In this document: piece after piece, positions 1 to 5,053 of the stretch
How positions within the stretch are numbered: the first letter of the stretch is position 1
Layout of the letters: every line of letters begins with the position of its first letter
Virus record (IMG/VR): IMGVR_UViG_3300029309_000126
Coordinates: 1 to 35,843 of that record
Reading direction: 5' to 3' (one strand)
DNA: 35,843 bases
Source of the DNA: a virus
Notes under the pieces: generated by a model
What the model saw: the letters and a program-made list of their open reading frames with translations, nothing else
Databases searched by the model: none
Told to the model about the DNA's origin: nothing
Program-made: the position numbers and the translations under genes

Positions 1-205
1 CCTTTGTCTGTGTCAAGAGGGCGCGGAGACCTGCAGTAGTGACAGCTTTGGCGCGGAACATCTCGCCACTGCCGTCGCACTGTTCACACTCCCCCATCAC
101 GCCGACAAGATCACCGCCACGGATGGGGTCGGGCCTAGCCTCTTCGTACTCGACGACGCCCCCTCCGCCACAGTCCCAGCATTTACAGCGTTCTACCTTT
201 GCCAT
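1..205 (-). CDS. DnaJ-type zinc-finger small protein, 3' end outside window
   Basis: The reading frame opens with ATG at 205 and runs off the left edge after 68 residues. It carries two CxxCxGxG-like knuckles, C9-W-D-C12 followed by four glycines and C40-E-Q-C43-D-G-S-G, with an extra Cys at residue 7. This is the zinc-binding pattern of the DnaJ central domain, used there for protein or nucleic-acid contacts. There is no J domain in the visible part. The start overlaps the stop of the upstream gene by one base, which suggests translational coupling. The same type of finger is inserted in the DNA polymerase of this phage. The function is not known; a metal-binding accessory protein is the safe statement. 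Confidence 0.75.
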   Translation of the reverse strand, partial: MAKVERCKCWDCGGGGVVEYEEARPDPIRGGDLVGVMGECEQCDGSGEMFRAKAVTTAGLRALLTQTK

Positions 206-345
206 CAACCGAACCTTTCAATAACACCGGCGACAGCGTGGTAGGCTATCCATACCAAAGAACCCCACATACACGCCAGCAACAACATCTCTACGCCGTC
301 GTGCGTGAGGTAGTAGTCCCGCGCCTTAAGCCAGTATTTTATCAT
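205..345 (-). CDS. 46-aa putative single-pass membrane protein
   Basis: A short frame starts at ATG 345, inside the 3' end of the upstream gene (20-nt overlap), and ends in TGA sharing a base with the next ATG. The N-terminal third is polar and basic (MIKYWLKARDYY). A hydrophobic stretch of about 20 residues follows (EMLLLACMWGSLVWIAYH), consistent with one membrane helix, and the C-terminus is short. I do not recognise a family. The tight overlaps with both neighbours support a real gene. Confidence 0.6.
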   Translation of the reverse strand: MIKYWLKARDYYLTHDGVEMLLLACMWGSLVWIAYHAVAGVIERFG

Positions 346-535
346 GTCTGTGCCTTTCAATTGTCGCATCGTACAATTCAGCTACACGTTGTGCTTCCTT
401 GTCTGCCTTTTCAGAAGATACATTGAAAGCCTTACAAACTTTCATGCCGCTACCGCCTTTGTCCCAGCGAATCAAGTCAACATTGTATCCGTTGCTACAG
501 TAATGTGATGTTACTCGCACCACAAAATTACTCAT
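326..535 (-). CDS. 69-aa hypothetical protein
   Basis: The start is placed at ATG 535 because a strong ribosome-binding site (GGAGG) lies just upstream on the minus strand; the frame is open further upstream, but that part reads as shadow of the neighbour. The first half (MSNFVVRVTSHYCSNGYNVD) looks like beta strands. The second half (SSEKADKEAQRVAELYDATI) is a charged amphipathic helix. No family is recognised. It overlaps the upstream membrane-protein gene by 8 nt. Confidence 0.6.
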   Translation of the reverse strand: MSNFVVRVTSHYCSNGYNVDLIRWDKGGSGMKVCKAFNVSSEKADKEAQRVAELYDATIERHRHDKILA

Positions 536-809
536 GTTCACCTCCATTACCTCTGCCCAGCCCACCAAAATACTGAGGCTTACGCTTGGCGGTCTCAAAC
601 ACACCCAACGTGATAAAGATGCCAGCCAACAAGATTGCGTGAACAAGCGCACTGATACCAAACACGACAATCGATCCCAGCCACGATGAAAAAATTATAC
701 ACCACATCCACGCAAGAACTTGCATGATCATGTGTCGAGTATTGAGGTCGGGAATGTTGGACAGAGGGTTCTTTGCGCTGTCCATCACCAGTTGATACAG
801 TCTAGTCAT
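528..809 (-). CDS. 93-aa membrane protein with two predicted helices
   Basis: After a polar N-terminus of about 25 residues come two adjacent hydrophobic segments, roughly residues 28-48 (IMQVLAWMWCIIFSSWLG) and 51-72 (GISALVHAILLAGIFITLG). A basic and glycine-rich tail follows. The size and topology resemble phage holins or other small inner-membrane proteins. It sits in the early-type gene run, not beside the lysozyme, so a superinfection or host-takeover role is as likely as lysis. The start ATG overlaps the stop of the 48-aa gene. Confidence 0.6.
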   Translation of the reverse strand: MTRLYQLVMDSAKNPLSNIPDLNTRHMIMQVLAWMWCIIFSSWLGSIVVFGISALVHAILLAGIFITLGVFETAKRKPQYFGGLGRGNGGEHE

Positions 810-948
810 AGTCTGTCTCCCAGCGTTTCTTTGCCAAGTCTACGGCAGCAAGATGTAAGTCTTCTTCTTTGTAGCTGTACGGATCGCCCGAGACAAAGAA
901 GGGTCGTAGCTCCTCTATTGCCTCGTCGTACAAGCGCTCAAGGGTCAT
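802..948 (-). CDS. 48-aa acidic hypothetical protein
   Basis: A complete small frame runs from ATG 948 to TAG 802-804, and its end overlaps the next gene's start by 8 nt. The product is rich in Glu, Asp and aromatic residues (MTLERLYDEAIEELRPFF, then SYKEEDLHLAAVDLAKKRW) and probably forms two short helices. It fills an otherwise empty interval in a tightly packed operon, which is the main support. No family is recognised. Confidence 0.55.
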   Translation of the reverse strand: MTLERLYDEAIEELRPFFVSGDPYSYKEEDLHLAAVDLAKKRWETDYD

Positions 949-961
949 CTCGTTCTGATGA

Positions 962-1201
962 TTACTCACTCTTCAACTCCGCATCCTCTGCGTACACCCA
1001 GTCAGCATACCACACACTACTGCCATCCTCGTTTTTCCGTGGCTGGAAGTTGCCAATCTGATGCAATATACAAACCGTCTCCTCCATGTCACGTATTTGC
1101 GATAGAGTTATATCCCGACAGTCATCGATATAGCTAATGATGTTACGCAGTTTGTTGTGTGCATCGAGCATGTCTTTTCTTTGCTTCGCTGTAATTTCCA
1201 T
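962..1201 (-). CDS. 79-aa hypothetical, helical
   Basis: The product begins MEITAKQRKDMLDAHNKLRN and is largely helical, with heptad-like spacing over the first 50 residues; the C-terminus is acidic and aromatic. The ribosome-binding site AGGAG and about 29 nt around it are nearly identical to the initiation region of the LexA-like gene just upstream. No family is recognised. It lies 11 nt downstream of the LexA-like gene and is probably cotranscribed with it. Confidence 0.6.
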   Translation of the reverse strand: MEITAKQRKDMLDAHNKLRNIISYIDDCRDITLSQIRDMEETVCILHQIGNFQPRKNEDGSSVWYADWVYAEDAELKSE

Positions 1202-1227
1202 GTGCCGATCTCCTATGCGCTGGCGTT
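1199..1227. repeat. 29-nt direct repeat, copy A (start region of the 79-aa gene)
   Basis: This 29-nt segment matches 1453-1481 at 27 of 29 positions. On the minus strand it holds the last codons of the LexA-like gene (Asn-Ala-Ser-Ala-stop), an AGGAG ribosome-binding site and the ATG of the 79-aa gene. Confidence 0.85.
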
Positions 1228-1455
1228 GTTACGATCCCATACTAATCTGATAGTTCTTTTACGATTTGGGATACGATTAATGTATCCTCTGTCTTCAAGA
1301 CCTACGACAAGTCTGTGTATGCCGGATTTAGAAGCTAAACCCAAAGCCTCTCGCATTTCGTCAAAAGACGGAGACACTTCCCCTTCGCTACGGCGTTCTC
1401 GCAAAAAGTTAAGAAGCTCTTTCTGTTTCTTTGTAAGCCCATACCTGTTTACCAT
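1213..1455 (-). CDS. LexA-type winged-helix DNA-binding protein without protease domain
   Basis: The 80-aa product matches the N-terminal DNA-binding domain of LexA. Residues 6-20 ([15 protein letters not shown]) form the first helix. S29-P-S-F precedes the helix-turn-helix, the recognition helix is around residues 42-53 ([12 protein letters not shown]), and the wing is G57-Y-I to R67. The S24-family autoprotease half of LexA is absent, so RecA-triggered self-cleavage is not expected. It probably binds an operator in phage or host DNA as a repressor. A terminator and a putative promoter lie just upstream, suggesting its own transcription unit. Confidence 0.8.
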   Translation of the reverse strand: MVNRYGLTKKQKELLNFLRERRSEGEVSPSFDEMREALGLASKSGIHRLVVGLEDRGYINRIPNRKRTIRLVWDRNNASA

Positions 1456-1481
1456 GTGCCAATCTCCTATGTGCTGGCGTT
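1453..1481. repeat. 29-nt direct repeat, copy B (start region of the LexA-like gene)
   Basis: This is the second copy of the segment at 1199-1227, differing at two positions. On the minus strand it contains AGGAG and the ATG of the LexA-like gene. Upstream in frame it reads as a decayed LexA-like C-terminus (VW...NRNAST-stop against VW...RNNASA-stop), so it appears to be a gene-duplication relic. Confidence 0.8.
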
Positions 1482-1492
1482 TCGATTAGTTA

Positions 1493-1521
1493 TCCATACG
1501 GGTATTAAAACAGTGAGTCAA
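1493..1521 (-). promoter_or_regulatory. Putative sigma70-like promoter for the LexA-like gene
   Basis: On the minus strand TTGACT (-35, at 1516-1521) is followed by a 17-nt spacer and TATGGA (-10, at 1493-1498). The -35 box matches at five of six positions but the -10 box at only three. Its support is position: directly after a terminator and before an isolated regulator gene. Confidence 0.4.
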
Positions 1522-1524
1522 TAC

Positions 1525-1559
1525 AAAAAGAGAACAGGGCCAGCATTTCTGCCAGCCCT
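1525..1559 (-). terminator. Rho-independent terminator (leftward)
   Basis: On the minus strand a 10-bp stem (AGGGCTGGCA / TGCTGGCCCT, with two G-U wobbles) closes a GAAA tetraloop and is followed within a few bases by a T-rich tract. On the plus strand the two wobbles become mismatches, so the structure is built for leftward transcripts. It ends the unit containing the ribbon-helix-helix regulator. Confidence 0.75.
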
Positions 1560-1582
1560 GCCCAACTTCAACCACTAAAGAG

Positions 1583-1625
1583 TACCGTACGAGGAAAAGG
1601 AACCGTTAGGAAACCTCGTACGGTA
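1583..1625. repeat. Perfect 12-bp inverted repeat spanning a gene end
   Basis: TACCGTACGAGG (1583-1594) and its exact reverse complement (1614-1625) flank a 19-nt loop. The right arm lies in the last codons of the 89-aa gene and the left arm beyond its stop. There is no T-tract directly after it. It could be an RNA stem that protects the 3' end, or an operator. Confidence 0.8.
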
Positions 1626-1875
1626 TACACAGCTTTAGCACCGTCGTTCTGTGCTTGTCAAGCCATCTTTTGCACTCGGCTTCACTTCTTCCGACAAACA
1701 ATGCAACCCAGCGTGCGTAGTCCACGCACTGCTTCGACTTGACTGCGTTTCGGTTTGTCTCCCCGATCCTTACAGATGAAACCGGAGCGACGACTTCGTG
1801 TCGGTTATCATTCGATACAACGTACGGCATGAGGTCATTACCCTTGCGATCCTTCGGTAGTTTAATTCGTCTCAC
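1606..1875 (-). CDS. 89-aa hypothetical protein
   Basis: The start is taken as GTG 1875, because AGGAG lies 7 nt upstream and no ATG is placed well. The N-terminus is basic (RRIKLPKDRKG). A beta-like middle (VVAPVSSVRIGETNR) is followed by a helical part with two cysteines and a C-terminal strand ending LKLCIPYEVS. I do not recognise the family. It overlaps the upstream gene by 14 nt and is followed by the inverted repeat and the terminator. Confidence 0.6.
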   Translation of the reverse strand: MRRIKLPKDRKGNDLMPYVVSNDNRHEVVAPVSSVRIGETNRNAVKSKQCVDYARWVALFVGRSEAECKRWLDKHRTTVLKLCIPYEVS

Positions 1876-2062
1876 TTGTTAGCTCCTCCACCCTTATGCA
1901 CAAGGCTTCCTTGTTTATAGGCATCTCGTCCCAGAATTCTTGTGTCGATGCGACGTAACACTCTGCTATCGTGTCGTACGATCCGATACGTTCAAAATCA
2001 AAGTCTTCGCCGTTATATGCTGTCACTAGCAAGAGGACCCACACCACCTTCGTAGTCATCAT
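1862..2062 (-). CDS. 66-aa hypothetical with hydrophobic N-terminus
   Basis: The product opens with a short hydrophobic segment (VVWVLLLVTAY) and then becomes acidic, with paired cysteines (AECYVAS and EALCIRVEEL). The segment is short for a membrane helix and could instead be a buried strand of a small alpha/beta fold. Two ATG codons lie in tandem behind GGAGG, and the outer one is used here. It overlaps the regulator gene by 50 nt, an unusually long overlap for this region. The layout resembles the 62-aa gene at 32578-32766. Confidence 0.6.
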   Translation of the reverse strand: MMTTKVVWVLLLVTAYNGEDFDFERIGSYDTIAECYVASTQEFWDEMPINKEALCIRVEELTSETN

Positions 2063-2240
2063 CGTCGAGTGCCTCCAAGTAAATCTCTATACCCTCACGG
2101 ATCAAGTCACCAACAGATACCTGTGTGATACTCTTGGCGTGTAATCGTTCGGCATGTTTAGCTAGTTTGTCGTACATAGATACAGAGATGAGCAAATTGT
2201 ACGTTTTGGTAGGCTCATCAATCTTCGGTGGTCTTGGCAT
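2013..2240 (-). CDS. Ribbon-helix-helix transcriptional regulator
   Basis: The 75-aa product has the outline of an Arc/CopG-type regulator: a single N-terminal strand (residues 13-20, TYNLLISV), helix A (about 22-34, MYDKLAKHAERLH), a short turn, and helix B (about 43-57, GDLIREGIEIYLEAL). An acidic tail follows. Such proteins bind operators as dimers through the paired strands. It lies next to the divergent control region at 2359-2449 that separates the early and replication blocks. Autorepression at the palindrome there is a plausible inference. Start ATG 2240 is preceded by AGAGG. Confidence 0.7.
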   Translation of the reverse strand: MPRPPKIDEPTKTYNLLISVSMYDKLAKHAERLHAKSITQVSVGDLIREGIEIYLEALDDDDYEGGVGPLASDSI

Positions 2241-2358
2241 CGCGTACCTCTTTTGTCAATCGTTTGTCTTCTTTGATCTTACGTTTGTCAGGTACAACCC
2301 GCTTACCATACTTGGGTAATTCTTTAGCTATAGGGTTTATCTTATTGATTTTTTTCAT
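2218..2358 (-). CDS. 46-aa basic protein, first gene of the leftward early unit
   Basis: A complete frame runs from ATG 2358 to TGA 2218-2220, overlapping the regulator's start by 23 nt; the regulator's ribosome-binding site lies inside it. The product is strongly basic (MKKINKINPIAKELPKYGKR, then VVPDKRKIKEDKR). Short Lys/Arg-rich proteins of this kind are common in marine phages, but I cannot name a function; nucleic-acid binding is a guess. A good promoter lies just upstream. Confidence 0.6.
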   Translation of the reverse strand: MKKINKINPIAKELPKYGKRVVPDKRKIKEDKRLTKEVRDAKTTED

Positions 2359-2365
2359 AATAGAT

Positions 2366-2381
2366 ATGCCCTAAAGGGTAT
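2366..2381. promoter_or_regulatory. Candidate operator palindrome
   Basis: ATGCCCTAAAGGGTAT is an imperfect 16-bp palindrome, with CCCT and AGGG arms around AA. It lies just downstream of the expected start site of the leftward promoter, beside a ribbon-helix-helix gene. Binding is inferred from position and symmetry only. Confidence 0.4.
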
Positions 2382-2391
2382 GGTAATAAGG

Positions 2392-2420
2392 AGGATAGAT
2401 AGCGTAGCTAACCCTGTCAA
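2392..2420 (-). promoter_or_regulatory. Sigma70-like promoter, leftward early unit
   Basis: On the minus strand there is a consensus TTGACA (2415-2420), a 17-nt spacer and TATCCT (2392-2397, four of six). It drives towards the 46-aa and ribbon-helix-helix genes. This implies that host RNA polymerase reads the early unit. A comparably convincing rightward promoter for the primase was not found between 2241 and 2449. Confidence 0.65.
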
Positions 2421-2449
2421 GATATTTTTTATGGTTGACGAGGTTATCG

Positions 2450-3274
2450 ATGCCGGTTACTTTCATCGCCATGAAATCACCAGCGTGGCTAAAAACGTAC
2501 GTCGAGGGACTCGACATCGTACCGAATACCAAGTACCGCTCCGACTGTCCAGTGTGTGCCAAGAAGAACACCTTCTCGGTTGTGGACAACGGGTTGCAGC
2601 GGATGTGGTTCTGCTTTCATGCGGACTGCAACGTGTCCGGTCGTACCGGTGTTACCCTTTCTCGTACGTCAGCGTCAACCGTGTTCGAGCGGTCGGCGGC
2701 TGCGGCACCGCCTCCCCGTACTAATAACACTTACGAGATACCTGACACGTTCGTCAGCGTGTCTCGTCGTGTCGAGGCGGAGTCGTACCTCCGCAGGGTC
2801 GGAGCGTACGATGCGTACCTGTCAGGGGCAGCGGACATACGGTACGACGTACGGATGAATCGCGTGGTGTTTCTCGTAAAAGAAAATAAAAAAGTCGTGG
2901 ACGCGGCAGGACGGAGTTTAGATGGACGTGGACCCAAATGGTATCGTTACAATAGCAGTAAATACCCTTTTGTATGTGGCTCACATACTGCCGGGATTGT
3001 TGTCGAAGATTGTGCTAGTGCTTGCACTTGTAGTTCTGTGGCGGCGGGTGTAGCTTTGCTCGGAACTAATCTTCTTACGGAACACATCGAAGTATTGAAA
3101 CAATATGAGCGTGTGTTCGTCGCCTTAGACAAAGACGCTACCGACAAGGCGATCACTATGGTACGAACGCTCCACTCGCACGTGCCGACACGCTTGATGG
3201 TGTTACACACAGACTTGAAGAACATGGAAAAGGACGAACGGAATGACTTCTTACGATCCCATATCAATCGATAA
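2450..3274 (+). CDS. DNA primase (zinc ribbon plus Toprim, T7 gp4 N-half type)
   Basis: The 274-aa product has an N-terminal zinc ribbon, C33-P-V-C36 and C55-F-H-A-D-C60, for template recognition. A Toprim-like catalytic core follows, with the conserved Glu in VVED (E186) and the DxD motif in ALDKDA (D227, D229). It should make RNA primers for the phage fork, working with the helicase encoded next. T7 fuses primase and helicase; here they are two genes overlapping by 32 nt. Start ATG 2450 is chosen because GAGG lies 6 nt upstream; ATG 2471 is an alternative. Confidence 0.85.
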   Translation: MPVTFIAMKSPAWLKTYVEGLDIVPNTKYRSDCPVCAKKNTFSVVDNGLQRMWFCFHADCNVSGRTGVTLSRTSASTVFERSAAAAPPPRTNNTYEIPDTFVSVSRRVEAESYLRRVGAYDAYLSGAADIRYDVRMNRVVFLVKENKKVVDAAGRSLDGRGPKWYRYNSSKYPFVCGSHTAGIVVEDCASACTCSSVAAGVALLGTNLLTEHIEVLKQYERVFVALDKDATDKAITMVRTLHSHVPTRLMVLHTDLKNMEKDERNDFLRSHINR

Positions 3275-4472
3275 ACAGGTACTCGGGTTCGTACTCGATA
3301 ACGACTTCTTCACGAAGGTGTCGAACATCGTGACACGAGACATGTTTACCGGAGAGATGCGCGATGTATTCGACGTAATTTCATACGCGCACACGCAGTA
3401 TGGTACGTCTGTGAACGTACGTGAACTCGGTGCGTTGTTCAACGACCGCAACCCTGCGATGCCGGACTCGACGCGCGAGAAGGCACAGGAGTTGATTGCC
3501 GAACTCGAAGTGGGTACGCCCGACAAGCACGACCTCTACCTCGACTTGGTCAACAACTTCTGGCTGCGTGACCGTGCGCGTCAGATCGGGGAGAAGGCTA
3601 TCGAAATCTTCACGGGTGAAAGCGAAGACTTTGGTGGCTTGCGTCAATTAATTGACGTTGTAGAGGATGGTCGGATTTCTGACAAGACCACGTATCGGAT
3701 TGTTGACACTGACTTTGACACGCTCTTGGAAGACAATACAGGGGAGCCTGACTTTCCTTTTGAGTTCGACCTGATTCGGGAACACGTGCCCGGCTTGGAT
3801 CGGGGTAACTTGGGTATATTGTTTGCGCGTCCGGAAGTGGGTAAGACCACATTCTGTTCGTTCCTTGCCGCTTCGTACATACGACAGGGGTTCAAGGTTG
3901 TTTACTGGGCGAACGAGGAACCGGCAGAAAAGATCATGCTGCGTATCATACAGTCGTTCTTTGGTAAGTCGAAAGACGAGATGGTGTCGGATAAGGCACA
4001 CCTAATGATGCGGTACGTGTCCGAGATCAAGCCGCACTTGACGATCATCGACGCCATTGGTACTTCTGTTGAAGAAGCAAACGACTACGCCAAGCTCAAT
4101 AGCCCTGATGTGATGTTCATGGATCAGCTAGATAAGTTTCGTATCGGCGGCGAGTACAATCGGGGCGACGAGCGCCTCAAGGAGACTTACGTGCTTGCGC
4201 GTGAGATTGCCAAGCGTAACCGCTGTCTCGTGTGGGCCGTTAGTCAGGCTAGCTACGAGGCGCACGACCGTCAGTTTATCGACTACTCTATGCTCGACAA
4301 CTCTCGTACCGGAAAGGCTGGCGAGGCCGATATCATCATCGGCATCGGCAAGACCGGGGCGAGTGACGTGACAAATACGGTACGCCACATCTGTATCTCG
4401 AAGAACAAGATCAATGGTTATCACGACATGATCAACGCAAACATCGACGTGCAGCGCGGGTTGTACTATTGA
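3243..4472 (+). CDS. Replicative DNA helicase, DnaB/RecA-fold
   Basis: The 409-aa product has a helical N-terminal part like DnaB (residues 1-150) and a RecA-fold C-terminal domain. The P-loop is ARPEVGKTT (195-203, K201). An acidic NEE pair lies at 224-226, Walker B ends in MFMD (D294), the sensor glutamine is in SQAS (Q335), and a basic SKN is at 386-388. The first P-loop residue is Ala rather than the usual Gly. It should form a hexamer that unwinds DNA 5'-3' ahead of the polymerase. The start lies inside the primase gene and the stop overlaps the exonuclease start (TGATG), so the three are probably coupled. Confidence 0.9.
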   Translation: MTSYDPISIDKQVLGFVLDNDFFTKVSNIVTRDMFTGEMRDVFDVISYAHTQYGTSVNVRELGALFNDRNPAMPDSTREKAQELIAELEVGTPDKHDLYLDLVNNFWLRDRARQIGEKAIEIFTGESEDFGGLRQLIDVVEDGRISDKTTYRIVDTDFDTLLEDNTGEPDFPFEFDLIREHVPGLDRGNLGILFARPEVGKTTFCSFLAASYIRQGFKVVYWANEEPAEKIMLRIIQSFFGKSKDEMVSDKAHLMMRYVSEIKPHLTIIDAIGTSVEEANDYAKLNSPDVMFMDQLDKFRIGGEYNRGDERLKETYVLAREIAKRNRCLVWAVSQASYEAHDRQFIDYSMLDNSRTGKAGEADIIIGIGKTGASDVTNTVRHICISKNKINGYHDMINANIDVQRGLYY

Positions 4473-5053
4473 TGAACGTACTCACTTTCGATGTAGAGAC
4501 GACGCACGTGGAGAAGCCGGGCGGGGGCTACACACCTCTGCCTTACTTTGGTAATCGCTTGGTGTCTATTGGCTACAAGTGGCTAGTTAGTAGCGTGGAC
4601 TACGACTGCTACTATCATTCGACACAGCCGCCGACTTCAAATGCGTTCACAAAATTTCAAGCCGCCTTAAACCACGCTGACGTACTCGTAGGTCAGAATA
4701 TCAAGTTTGACTTGCAGTGGATACGTGAGTGTGGTTTCACTTACGATGGAGATATCTATGATACGATGGTTGCTGAATACATTCTTTCGAAGGCAAGGCG
4801 TTGGCCTCTCGGACTTGCTGCTCTTGCAAGGAAGTATGGTGTCACCCAAAAAGAGACTGACCTTATTGCGCCGTATCTCACGGCGGGTAAGACCTTCTAC
4901 GACATACCGTGGGAGATCGTACGAGAGTATGGAATAGCCGACGTAAAGGCTACGGAAGAGATCACACTGAAACAGCTAGACGCCTTTGGCGTAACATTCG
5001 AGGAGTTGTTCGATGGAAAAGGGACTCGTACCCACACTGAAGCTGTCGCTTGA
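4472..5053 (+). CDS. 3'-5' proofreading exonuclease (DnaQ/RNase H fold), separate from polymerase
   Basis: The 193-aa product carries the three exonuclease motifs of family A polymerases: Exo I FDVET (D7, E9), Exo II GQNIKFD (N76, D80) with DTMVAEY at 97-103, and Exo III YGIAD (Y153, D157). It is the proofreading domain encoded on its own, just before the polymerase. ATG 4472 overlaps the helicase stop. The last 41 nt overlap the polymerase gene in another frame. The polymerase has its own AGGAG and ATG there, so two polypeptides that associate are more likely than a frameshift fusion. Confidence 0.88.
   Translation: MNVLTFDVETTHVEKPGGGYTPLPYFGNRLVSIGYKWLVSSVDYDCYYHSTQPPTSNAFTKFQAALNHADVLVGQNIKFDLQWIRECGFTYDGDIYDTMVAEYILSKARRWPLGLAALARKYGVTQKETDLIAPYLTAGKTFYDIPWEIVREYGIADVKATEEITLKQLDAFGVTFEELFDGKGTRTHTEAVA

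Noticed and set aside
2285-2312. TTGTCA-16-CATACT as the rightward promoter for the replication block
   Set aside because: The match is weak, it lies within the 46-aa gene, and it is about 140 nt from the primase start; not strong enough to list.
2388-2394. AAGGAGG on the plus strand as a ribosome-binding site
   Set aside because: No start codon follows at a usable distance; the segment overlaps the -10 region of the leftward promoter.
2380-2724. 114-aa plus-strand frame ahead of and within the primase
   Set aside because: It runs out of frame through the primase zinc ribbon and has no protein-like character.
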